From: an uncultured Cytophaga sp.
GTDB taxonomy: Bacteria > Bacteroidota > Bacteroidia > Cytophagales > Cytophagaceae
NCBI RefSeq assembly: GCF_937863595.1
Contig: NZ_CALMGQ010000182.1
Span: 1-48,860, forward strand
DNA length: 48,860 nucleotides
Direction: 5' to 3'
A model generated the notes under the pieces. It saw only the letters and a list, made by a program, of their open reading frames with translations, searched no databases and had not been told where the DNA came from. Below, piece after piece: positions 1 to 9,496 of the stretch. Every line of letters starts with the position of its first letter. The stretch's first letter is position 1. The position numbers were made by a program, and so were the translations under genes.

Positions 1-128
1 GCCAACGCATCGACGTATGCGCCATTTTTGTCTAAACCTGCGGCAAGCCCGACACGATTGGGGAAATTTAAACCCATGACAGTGCAGGGATCGGAAATGG
101 GGGCTTTAAATAATAATTTATTTAAACC
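1..128 (-). pseudogene. pyrD: partial dihydroorotate dehydrogenase, lacking its N-terminus, runs off the window
   Basis: Read on the minus strand, in the frame that continues the restored HlyD reading frame, this stretch encodes [20 protein letters not shown] followed by NGAYVDAL. This is the signature start of the FMN-binding barrel of class 2 dihydroorotate dehydrogenase (fourth step of pyrimidine synthesis). The roughly 35-40 residues that normally precede it, including the start codon and membrane-binding helices, are absent. In their place the reading frame comes directly from the HlyD gene at an AAGCTT site (129-134). The first 60 bases are about 55% GC, with codons such as ccc, gtc and gcc, unlike the neighbouring sequence. 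The [10 protein letters not shown] wording looks more proteobacterial than Bacteroidota (from memory). I call it a fragment joined by chimerism or recombination, not a working gene. Confidence 0.75.
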
Positions 129-134
129 TAAGCT
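129..134. other. HindIII site at the HlyD/pyrD junction
   Basis: AAGCTT lies exactly where the HlyD homology stops and the pyrD homology begins. A restriction site at such a switch is what a ligation chimera in a cloned library would leave, though a chance site is possible. Confidence 0.6.
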
Positions 135-880
135 TTGTCCAATATTTATTCGTGCTATATCTTTTTCATCAACTTCTAATTCCAATTCAAATTGTTTACT
201 TAAACCTATTACAGCAATAGCAGTTTGTGGTGTAATTAATTCGCCTTCGTCTTTTAATATGTCGTATACGGTACCATTCAATACTATAGTCTGATTTTTG
301 TTTTTGTGTGAGTGTGTAGTTATTTGAGGCGCGTTTTGTATCATTTAACAACTGTCTTTTAGTTTGTAAAAATCGACTGTTTGTAATTTCGTAATTTGAT
401 TTTGATGTTTTATAGGTAAGTTCTCGTTGTTCAAATTCTATTTCCGTACCTATCTTTTGAGCCCACAAATTTTTCTGCTTAAAGTAAAGACTTGAATCGA
501 GCTGAAGTTTTTGAAAGGCGATGTTTTTATTTAATTCTAGTTCTTGCAACTTGTCTGAATTTACTTTGCTATTCTCTTGGCTTAATTCAAGAGTAAGCAT
601 CGCATTATTTTGCGCCAACTCTGAACTAACATCATCTAAAAGAAAAAGTGTTTGACCAGCTTTAACCGTATCACCAGGTTTTACAAGTATTTTTTTTAAT
701 ATTCCATTTACAGTTGAGTAAACAGCATACTGTTCTTTCGCTTTAGTTTTTCCAGAAGCATAAACCGATTCTGTTACATCTTTAACCTCAGGTTGTATGG
801 ATTCCTGTTTTTTTTTTACAAGCAAGTGTCAATGTAAAACAAAGCAAAAAAATAGTTGAATGTAAAAGTGGAATGCACAT
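129..880 (-). pseudogene. HlyD-family efflux adaptor lipoprotein, two frameshifts, C-terminus lost
   Basis: This is a periplasmic adaptor of an RND or ABC efflux system. The natural start is ATG at 880-878, giving a lipoprotein signal peptide ending in LTLAC, so the product would be lipid-anchored. The frame then breaks in ten A residues (808-817) just after the lipobox lysines. Removing one base joins it to the long downstream frame. That frame has a lipoyl-like hairpin (VNGILKKILVKPGDTVKAGQ), a coiled-coil hairpin, then a second break in an A5-C-A5 tract (295-305). After that break the frame resumes as [15 protein letters not shown], the second half of the lipoyl domain, and then a beta-barrel start ([17 protein letters not shown]). 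The rest of the barrel is missing because pyrD sequence follows. Sequencing error, pseudogene or slippage could each explain the breaks. No partner pump gene is in the window. Confidence 0.75.
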
Positions 881-988
881 GATTGATCTATTTTAAAGGT
901 AAATCAAGTTACCCATTTAAAGAGTACGAATCAATTGATAAGAATCACATTTAAAATACAAATGAGTCACATGAATTCAAAAAATGCA

Positions 989-1600
989 TTAGGAAGCATT
1001 TTTATGATCTTCACTGGAAGGGTCACTATAATGAAAGTGGTTCAATACCATTTCGATTGCAAGCCGCATAGCTTCATTGATGGGGTATTGCTGTTTACTT
1101 AAATTATAATCAATATCAGAAAGTTGATTGTAATAGTTTGTTGCTAATGGAACCTGCAGTCCGTCATGGGCTTGTTTATTGACATCCACCTGCAATGTCG
1201 GAAAGGTAGATTTAATATCCTTACAGGCTAGTAAAGTTGATTCTCCACTTTTATCACGTGTAAAGGAAGATCCGAACAACCTACATACCAATGCCCGATA
1301 TGCATAATCCGAACAGCCCCCTTTTTGTGTTTCCGTTTGTAGGGTTTTGTAGAGCGAACAAATCGGCGATTTGTTTGACAACAACGAATCGTAAATCGTC
1401 TCTGCTTGATTGTCTTTATATAAGTGGAACGCATAAGGAAGCATTTCCAGAATCGTTGCTTCTATATTTGGCGAGGTGCAGCATTTAGAACAACCCGTTA
1501 TACATCCATAGTTTGCCTGCTTTTGAAAGGAAGCAAGATCTGAATCCAGCGATAAATAAAATTGAACAACTTGTAAAGAAATATCTTCTAAGTGCGACAT
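989..1600 (-). CDS. YkgJ-family cysteine-cluster protein
   Basis: The protein carries the clustered cysteines of the YkgJ / Fe-S (or zinc) chelating family: CITGCSKCC near the N-terminus, then a central CSLY, GGCSDYAYRALVCRLFG, and a later CKD. Members are small cytoplasmic proteins proposed to hold a metal, and no reaction is established. I start it at the ATG at 1600 (MSHLED, about 203 aa). The frame extends 27 bases upstream only to a GTG at 1627. It stands alone: the HlyD pseudogene lies downstream on the same strand after about 100 bases, and metY is divergent. The family call is good but the function is unknown. Confidence 0.75.
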   Translation of the reverse strand: MSHLEDISLQVVQFYLSLDSDLASFQKQANYGCITGCSKCCTSPNIEATILEMLPYAFHLYKDNQAETIYDSLLSNKSPICSLYKTLQTETQKGGCSDYAYRALVCRLFGSSFTRDKSGESTLLACKDIKSTFPTLQVDVNKQAHDGLQVPLATNYYNQLSDIDYNLSKQQYPINEAMRLAIEMVLNHFHYSDPSSEDHKNAS

Positions 1601-2106
1601 TGGTATGAAATTTTTTTGTAATCCCACACCGAAAAAGTATCGGAGATTCTGTGTTCTGAAAAGATAGTTCTAATAGCTGATATTTCAATGTGAAAGATTA
1701 AAAAACGATAAAACTACAGATTTGCTACAGAATTGAATGCGCTTATAAATAAATAATTTAGTGGGTGGATATGATTTTTTTCAAGGGGAAATAATAGTGG
1801 TTTCCGTGTTCTATCAATAAAATATATAGTTATTGATATCTGTTTTGATGCAATTTATGAGACGTTTTTTATGTATTTAAGCACTTGTATTCAATGTGTT
1901 TTCTAGGCAACTGGTATGTGTTAATACGGATGGATTGAAGCCTTAAATAGTGTATATTCGAATACTCAAAAAATAGCTGTGTAGAAGGGGAAATAAATTT
2001 CAAATGATATACAAATAGGATATTCAGATACAGAATAGATACATTCACATCAGTACGGATAGAATAGATGGATTTAATTGTATTTTGTTGTATTTGTTAT
2101 TAAAAC

Positions 2107-2159
2107 AGAATATTATTTTAAAATTAATTGTTAAATTGTTATATTCAGAATAATATTCT
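2107..2159. promoter_or_regulatory. inverted repeats upstream of metY, possible operator
   Basis: AGAATATTATT (2107-2117) has an exact reverse-complement partner AATAATATTCT (2149-2159). The second copy sits inside a 13-base palindrome AGAATAATATTCT (2147-2159). This arrangement just upstream of a candidate promoter could be a repressor site or a weak cruciform. AT-richness makes chance palindromes common. Confidence 0.35.
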
Positions 2160-2169
2160 TATGTTTGCC

Positions 2170-2202
2170 TTGACACTATCGTTTGGCTCTTTGTTATATT
2201 TA
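2170..2202 (+). promoter_or_regulatory. candidate Bacteroidota promoter of metY
   Basis: TTG (2170-2172), 22 bases, then TATATTTA (2195-2202) resembles the Bacteroidota pattern TTG-N17-23-TAnnTTTG with one mismatch in the last base. The TTG is part of TTGACA. Transcription would start about 65 bases before the ATG at 2277, leaving a short leader. Confidence 0.35.
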
Positions 2203-2240
2203 CGAATTTATTCGATGCGGTTCGTCTAACAAGCCTTTAA

Positions 2241-3572
<1,332 letters not shown>

Positions 3573-3630
3573 ATAATGCATTGATATTGTTTGTTTGTAA
3601 CAATAATCGAAAAATAATTTAATATATTTT

Positions 3631-3682
3631 AAAGGGCATTGATCGCTTCAATAGTAGTTGAAATTGTCAATGCCCTTTTTTA
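3631..3682 (+). terminator. intrinsic terminator of metY
   Basis: AAAGGGCATTGA (3631-3642) pairs with TCAATGCCCTTT (3667-3678) and is followed by more T residues. The loop itself contains a smaller TTCAA/TTGAA stem. It is about 60 bases past the metY stop. Confidence 0.9.
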
Positions 3683-3820
3683 TATTTGGCATGACAGCCA
3701 ATCTTTTCGTTGTGCCTTTTCGGCCAGCATTTATGAATTGAAAGAATAATGTTTTTTTTGTTCTAAATTTGAATAGCTTTTGTCTTTATGTTTTAACCAA
3801 GCAACTCTAAATTAAAAAGG

Positions 3821-4705
3821 TTATTTTATTTTTTTGTTATTAATTCGTACGCTGAATAGTTTTCCTTTTTCATTGCATACCCGTAATTCATTTTCATTAT
3901 ACAAGCAAATCCCTTCCGTTTGTCCGCCGGTAGAAAATTTAATTACACCAAAAGGTATTAACTCAATTGCTGATTTTTTTTGAGATATTTCAAATAAAAA
4001 AATTCTGCCATATAGTAGTACTGCTAGTTCTTTTCTTTTTCTAAGGGTGCTGTAATGAAACGAACAATCTGTAATCATTCCTTTCATGTGTATTTTTTGC
4101 ACAACGATTGCAGTGTGTACAGCAGTATCTTGCGCTAGTTGATACATCTTGACCGGGCCTTTCTCCCAATTTTTTGAAAGTAAGTAATAGCTGCTGTCTT
4201 GAATGAAAAAAGCCTCGCAGTCGTAATTTTTGCTTTCAGCATTATTTATAGTTCGTTGTTGATCTTCGTAAATAAAAGTATGTTGAATTGTGTGATCGGT
4301 ATGTGTATTGTAATCATACAAACAGAGATCTTTTCTCTGACTAGTATTGTTACCCATATCGCCAATAACCAAATGCGGATGTTGTAAACTGTCTTTATAA
4401 AAAACCATTGATTCCCAATCATGGTTGCGACTGTCGGGGATTATTTTGGTATCTAATAGTTTTCCTTTTTCATTGATGGCAAATACTTCTGGTTTGCAGC
4501 CACTATCATTTAATGTATAATAAATATCAAAAATAGAGTCGGGTTTTACTAAGGCTGAACTTTCACAAATAACGGAATCCATTTGTGCAATTTTATGTAT
4601 TCTAGCACGCAATGTTTTTATATGTTTTCCATCAATCTTATTTGCACCAGGCGTCAAGATTGCTTGGATAAAGAAGACAATAGAATAGAATAAGGAAAGG
4701 ATCAT
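3821..4705 (-). CDS. exported propeller-like protein of unknown function
   Basis: The N-terminus has a hydrophobic segment (MILSLFYSIVFFIQAILTPG) that looks like a signal peptide or anchor. The body has motifs seen in Bacteroidota secreted proteins with esterase- or phytase-like beta-propeller folds: FDIYYTLNDSG, NHDWESMVFYKD, LVIGDMGNN and TEGICLYNENELRVCNEKG. The last looks like a closing propeller blade. The frame can begin at a TTG at 4714 directly after the methyltransferase stop. I prefer the ATG at 4705, which puts the hydrophobic core at the very start. It is almost certainly co-transcribed with the methyltransferase just upstream. No catalytic residues can be assigned. Confidence 0.6.
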   Translation of the reverse strand: MILSLFYSIVFFIQAILTPGANKIDGKHIKTLRARIHKIAQMDSVICESSALVKPDSIFDIYYTLNDSGCKPEVFAINEKGKLLDTKIIPDSRNHDWESMVFYKDSLQHPHLVIGDMGNNTSQRKDLCLYDYNTHTDHTIQHTFIYEDQQRTINNAESKNYDCEAFFIQDSSYYLLSKNWEKGPVKMYQLAQDTAVHTAIVVQKIHMKGMITDCSFHYSTLRKRKELAVLLYGRIFLFEISQKKSAIELIPFGVIKFSTGGQTEGICLYNENELRVCNEKGKLFSVRINNKKIK

Positions 4706-4714
4706 ACAAGACAA

Positions 4715-5401
4715 CTATGTATTGAGGTCGTTTAGGAAAGTATGTTTGTCGATATGGTCGTCAACATCTTCTGTATTTAATTGTGTATGGATTTCATCCG
4801 CTTCCATATCTTTTAGATAGAATTTTAATTCGCCTTTGATATGGGTAGAAATTAGTTTGAATGTTTTTGGGACATAAAACTCTTCGGAATAATACGTGAC
4901 CAATTTTGTACCTACAGGAACTTTGTTTAATTCATTAAAAATATGATTTACATAAGTCATATACATATCTACTGAAATTTCACTGTGTCGATCAATAACA
5001 GAAGTCGTATCTATTTTTTCTTGAAAGGAATTGAAAAAATAAATTCCATCGTAGCCACTAAAATCCATTTGTAATACATCTTTTTGAAAGAAGGATGTAT
5101 TCGGAATTGCGTATTTTGTTTTTATTGAATTTGATATGTCAATCAAATTCTGACGAATGTCTACTCCATAAAAATCTGATTTTGGATGGAGTGTAGCCCC
5201 AACCAAACAAAATTTACCAACGCCGCTGCCAATATCAAGAACCTTAACATTCTTTTGATTGCATAAATATCCCGCAGACAATTTGGCTACATAGACAGAG
5301 GTCCAATGACGATCAGATAATTCACGTATTTCAAATGGGTATATCGCGTCGAATTGTTCGTCGGGTATATTTTTGAGAATACGTAATTGATCAAGAATCA
5401 T
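4715..5401 (-). CDS. class I SAM-dependent methyltransferase
   Basis: The 228-aa protein has the Rossmann SAM-binding motif I VLDIGSGVGK at about residues 54-63, an acidic motif II ending FYGVDIRQN, and a motif III-like DVLQMDFSGYDGIYFFNSFQ. The substrate is not recognisable. It is the first gene of a probable two-gene unit with the exported protein that follows with only a few bases between them. The ATG start at 5401 is unambiguous. Confidence 0.8.
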   Translation of the reverse strand: MILDQLRILKNIPDEQFDAIYPFEIRELSDRHWTSVYVAKLSAGYLCNQKNVKVLDIGSGVGKFCLVGATLHPKSDFYGVDIRQNLIDISNSIKTKYAIPNTSFFQKDVLQMDFSGYDGIYFFNSFQEKIDTTSVIDRHSEISVDMYMTYVNHIFNELNKVPVGTKLVTYYSEEFYVPKTFKLISTHIKGELKFYLKDMEADEIHTQLNTEDVDDHIDKHTFLNDLNT

Positions 5402-5539
5402 GATAAAATATGGGTTGTAAATATAATTATGTTATAAGCATTTTAATTTATTTTGCCATGGTTGTGTTTTTTCAACCAACCATTCTCAATATTTTCTACA
5501 ATTCATTTGACTGAGTTTGTTTTCGATTCCTTTTTTATT

Positions 5540-8500
5540 TTATTGGGATGAAACATGTTTACTGAAAACGGATGTTCTAAGCTCCTCCGAAGATGTTGCG
5601 TATAGCGTTCTTGAAAAGAGGTGTTGATATGCCCAGCCTTTTTGTTGTAATAAAAGGGGTTTATTGAAATGCCAGTATTTAGCATATTCAATATTTTTAT
5701 ATCGTTCGTCGTCTGTGTCAATCAGCGAATTGGTATTTTCAGTCTGCAGGGTTAAACTTGCAAATGGATAAACAGGTCTAATGTTTATTGATGCATTTGG
5801 TTGCAATAAGTCAACAACTTTTTGTGCAGTTGATGTAGATGAAATAGTCGAAGCATTTTTTGCAAAGAAATTATCTCTATCAAACTGTTGGCAATCCCAA
5901 GCGTATTGTAGATACTCTTTTAATACCCGCGGACCTTCGTGTTTCAAGGTATCCGTTCTAAGTTCTTGAGGCATGATACTTGCAACAACAATCACTTGTT
6001 CCCGCGCTCTAGATACTGCAACATTCATACGCTTTTCGCCCCCTTGCATATTTAAACTGCCAAACAGCATAGAAAATTTTCCGTTGATATCAGGTGCATA
6101 GCCAATAGAGAAAATAATTACATCGCGTTCATCACCTTGAACGTTTTCAATGTTTTTAACAAAAACTTCTTCTGGTATTGAAATGTGTTTTGCAATTGCT
6201 TGCTCTTCCAATAAATCTTGAATGTAGGTAGCTTGTTGAAAGTTGAAACAAACAATACCAATAGAATGTTTTTTGTTTTGAATAAGTTCTAAGGTTATCG
6301 CAACTACTTTTTCAGCTTCAATCTTATTGAGACTACTCGACCATACACCAGCTACTTTGTAATAACTTATGGGTTTGATATCTGAATGAATGTCTGAATA
6401 GCTTGGTATGTAGTTTAATTTATTATTATAAAATTTTTGGTTTGAAAAGGCAATCAGTTCTGGATACTTACTTCGGTAGTGGCCAGTTAGTAAAATGCTT
6501 GACAAATATCTTCCACCTAAATCTAATAAAGAGTCGATCTCAATATCGGCTTCGTTTTCTGCTTCATCGTCCCAGCGTACGCGATATAAATCGCTTGGAG
6601 GGAGTTGTTGCGAATCACCTGCAATCACTACTTGCTTGGCCCGATACATGGCAGGTAAGCTATGCTCGGTATAACATTGGGATGCTTCGTCAATAATGAT
6701 TAAATCAAATAATTGTTCAAGCGGAAAAACGCAGGATACCTGTTCGGGTGACATCATCCAACACGGAATTAAGGAAAATACCTCTTGCGCATATTCTTGC
6801 ATTAATTTGCGCATGGGCCATACGCGTTTCTTTTTAGTTGTTTGATGTTGTAAGTCGCGATACGTAACTCGATTTTGCAATCGATTAAATACCATATCCC
6901 GATACGTTTGTTCTCGCAATTTTCCTAGAATCATTTCGAGAGAAAGCGTTTTGCGTTTTTCAGAATGTGTTTCCCAATCTTGTGCAAATTGTTTCCAACG
7001 AAGTGTATCTAAACTTTTAAGAATAGGATAAACCAATTCTACGTGCTGAATCCAATGCGCTAAGATTGATTGCTCTACAATGTTACTCCATGTAGAGGCA
7101 GGAAACTTTTCAGCCTGTTGTTCGATGCGTTGAATGCAAATTCGATCTGTCGGACTTAAGGATTCTAATAAGCTATCTAGATGTGTAATGTCGTTTATAT
7201 GTGTTTCAATAAATACCATCCATTCCGTCAATAACGGTGCATGTTCTATAAAAATGTGTTGTTGTACACTGCTGAAATACGTACTATTTTCCGATAGTTG
7301 TTCAGCTAATTCTACCTGTGCGTGTTGTGTCTTTGATAGTAGCGAAACAATCGTTGTTGATATATTGCCCAGTATATATTGAGAAAGAGATGGGTTTTTA
7401 GATTCCATCTCTTGAATGTCATGATGTAGATGTTGTATAGTCTCTTCAACGTGACGTATCGAGGCTGCATTCTTTAAATCAAATGTATAGGATGTATGCT
7501 TGCTTAAATCAGCTACATAGTTTTCTACTAGTAAGATTTGTTGTAGTGTTGCAATCATATTATCCATTGGTGTAGACTTGATTTCAACGCCAATGGATAC
7601 AGCAAATGATTTTATTTTTTTATAATCCGAAGAAAATAATTTAAAAAAGAACCAAGAAAATGGATTGGCTTGTTTTACTTTCGCTGTAATTAAAAGAGTT
7701 TGTAATGTATGCAGTTCCGAAAATGAGTAGGTGTTGAATACCAATCCATACTTTTGTGTTGTAGCCGAAAGTGATTCAATGAGTGGTTGGATGGTATTCA
7801 GTTGTACAGGTAAGCTAAAACTGTTCCATATTTTTTGCACTTCTGGCTTGTTCAAGGCATCTACAAATGAACCAACCAGACTCGTATTTTCTAAGAAAAA
7901 ATTGTATTGATTTAAAACGTTCGTTGCGTTCGTTCCTATAAATTGATGTGCAAAGTGATCGATACTTAATTTTAATGATTGTGCTTTCGTCTTCCAAATA
8001 TCAAATAGTGTTGTCGTAAGTACAGGCATTTCTATGCGATACTTCCACAGTGATACGTTGGGAAAAGGGATTGCAGAATAAATACTATAGGTTTGAACGG
8101 CATACACCAAACGTTCCAACTCTTTGGCAGGATAGTGCGTGTATATGTCGCTTAGATTAATACGCTGATTTGAATCACTCGCTTTTAAATATAATTCGTG
8201 CGCGCTAAAGCCACACACATGGGCATCAAATAGTGCATTTCTAAATTCTTCGCTGTGCGTATTTAGTTGTGTCAGTAGTTTTACAGAAGACGAAAATTCT
8301 CGTTCCATATGAATAGCATCCAGGCCATTGTTCATGGTTTGATACGTTTCAATATTCTCAATCTGTTTGTCTATTTTAACATACAAAGCACGTTGATCGA
8401 ATTTAACATCGTGAACCAATGCAAAAAAATCATTCAACGATTTTTGTCCAAGACGTTTTGCAACTACTTCCAAAGCTGCTCGTTTATGCGACACTACCAA

Positions 8501-9496
8501 TATTTTTTTCCCTGCTGCAATCGCAGAGCAAATCATATTACAGATGGTTTCGGATTTTCCAGAACCTGGCGGACCTTGTATGACGATGGATTTTCCTGAT
8601 AATACTTCGCGCACAGCAAATTCTTGTGATGCATCCATACTGTATGGTGTCATCAAGTCTTCTTTGTAGGGATCGTTTGGTAAGATGATGTTATTACGTT
8701 CCGCAAAGAAATTTTCTAAGGATGTTTCAGTAAGTTGCTGCGCCCACACATCGTAGTCTGCAGCAATCGTAGAACCTGCTTGTGGGAAGATGCCTAAGAC
8801 TGCATTGGTCTGTATGCGCATTTCGCCTAAGGCGTACAGTTCTTCAAACTCTTGTCGTTTGTATGTTTTAAGTGCAGGAACTTCTTGTTGAAAATAGGCT
8901 GTACTGAATAAAAATTCGAGTTTGGTTTTCTTTAACCATTCATACAGTTGTGTTCTAAATTCGGTTGGGTCAGAGGAAAACTCTTCGAAGTCTTCTTCCA
9001 ATACCTCATCGGAAATAATTAAATCATGGTAATGCGCAAAAGCCAACAATAAACTTTTATTGAGATGTATGCTTCGACTCTCTCTCTTTAAGAACCATAC
9101 ATTTCCTTCCATTATTAATTGTACCGGAAAAAATAATAGGGGTGCTCGAAATGGTGTGCCTTCTTTCCATTTTCCTTCTGCAAACAACCAGCCTACATAA
9201 CATTCATACAAGCCCCGCTCTTCGTATATTTGTCCGAGTTTGCGATATATTTTTTTTAGTGTAGAAGAAACAACTTGCACCTTCTCAACCCGAGGCTCTT
9301 GAACGGGAGCAAGTCGAATTGTTTTCTTTTCAGTTAGTAATTCTTCTATATAATGGAATGCCCCATGTTTATCTAAAAAATGCAATTCATTCAAATCTAA
9401 TTCTTGCGTGGCAGATAAACGCAAAAATAGTAAAGAACGATTCCCTGTTGTGAGATCGTATAAACGCTTGCGGTAGGTCTTTACTATTTTTTCCAT
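5540..9496 (-). CDS. large superfamily 1 DNA/RNA helicase, DUF4011-like N-terminus, relic nuclease C-terminus
   Basis: A 1318-aa SF1 helicase of the Dna2/Upf1-like group (AAA_11/AAA_12). The N-terminal YRKRLYDLTTGNRSLLFLRL resembles the DUF4011 start (an LxDLTxxNRLL-type motif). Walker A GPPGSGKSETICNMI is at about residues 307-321, followed by motif Ia VVSHKRAALEVV. After a long helical insertion, Walker B LIIIDEASQC is at about 930-939, then GDSQQLPPSDLY, and near the C-terminus NVQGDERDVIIFSIGY and MNVAVSRAREQVIVV. The last about 90 residues (a DTDDERY stretch, then PLLLQQKGWAYQHLFSRTLY) look like a restriction-like nuclease tail without clear catalytic residues. Large helicases of this type often belong to defence loci, but no partner nuclease is adjacent. 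Its start overlaps the stop of the preceding lipoprotein gene (TAATG). Confidence 0.85.
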   Translation of the reverse strand: MEKIVKTYRKRLYDLTTGNRSLLFLRLSATQELDLNELHFLDKHGAFHYIEELLTEKKTIRLAPVQEPRVEKVQVVSSTLKKIYRKLGQIYEERGLYECYVGWLFAEGKWKEGTPFRAPLLFFPVQLIMEGNVWFLKRESRSIHLNKSLLLAFAHYHDLIISDEVLEEDFEEFSSDPTEFRTQLYEWLKKTKLEFLFSTAYFQQEVPALKTYKRQEFEELYALGEMRIQTNAVLGIFPQAGSTIAADYDVWAQQLTETSLENFFAERNNIILPNDPYKEDLMTPYSMDASQEFAVREVLSGKSIVIQGPPGSGKSETICNMICSAIAAGKKILVVSHKRAALEVVAKRLGQKSLNDFFALVHDVKFDQRALYVKIDKQIENIETYQTMNNGLDAIHMEREFSSSVKLLTQLNTHSEEFRNALFDAHVCGFSAHELYLKASDSNQRINLSDIYTHYPAKELERLVYAVQTYSIYSAIPFPNVSLWKYRIEMPVLTTTLFDIWKTKAQSLKLSIDHFAHQFIGTNATNVLNQYNFFLENTSLVGSFVDALNKPEVQKIWNSFSLPVQLNTIQPLIESLSATTQKYGLVFNTYSFSELHTLQTLLITAKVKQANPFSWFFFKLFSSDYKKIKSFAVSIGVEIKSTPMDNMIATLQQILLVENYVADLSKHTSYTFDLKNAASIRHVEETIQHLHHDIQEMESKNPSLSQYILGNISTTIVSLLSKTQHAQVELAEQLSENSTYFSSVQQHIFIEHAPLLTEWMVFIETHINDITHLDSLLESLSPTDRICIQRIEQQAEKFPASTWSNIVEQSILAHWIQHVELVYPILKSLDTLRWKQFAQDWETHSEKRKTLSLEMILGKLREQTYRDMVFNRLQNRVTYRDLQHQTTKKKRVWPMRKLMQEYAQEVFSLIPCWMMSPEQVSCVFPLEQLFDLIIIDEASQCYTEHSLPAMYRAKQVVIAGDSQQLPPSDLYRVRWDDEAENEADIEIDSLLDLGGRYLSSILLTGHYRSKYPELIAFSNQKFYNNKLNYIPSYSDIHSDIKPISYYKVAGVWSSSLNKIEAEKVVAITLELIQNKKHSIGIVCFNFQQATYIQDLLEEQAIAKHISIPEEVFVKNIENVQGDERDVIIFSIGYAPDINGKFSMLFGSLNMQGGEKRMNVAVSRAREQVIVVASIMPQELRTDTLKHEGPRVLKEYLQYAWDCQQFDRDNFFAKNASTISSTSTAQKVVDLLQPNASINIRPVYPFASLTLQTENTNSLIDTDDERYKNIEYAKYWHFNKPLLLQQKGWAYQHLFSRTLYATSSEELRTSVFSKHVSSQ

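Noticed and set aside
28..294. 88-aa plus-strand frame at the window start
   Set aside because: It lies opposite the HlyD/pyrD reading frame and has no motif; the minus frame carries the recognisable homology.
5503..5721. 72-aa minus-strand frame at the 3' end of the helicase gene
   Set aside because: It overlaps the helicase tail in another frame, has no recognisable motif, and looks like a shadow frame.
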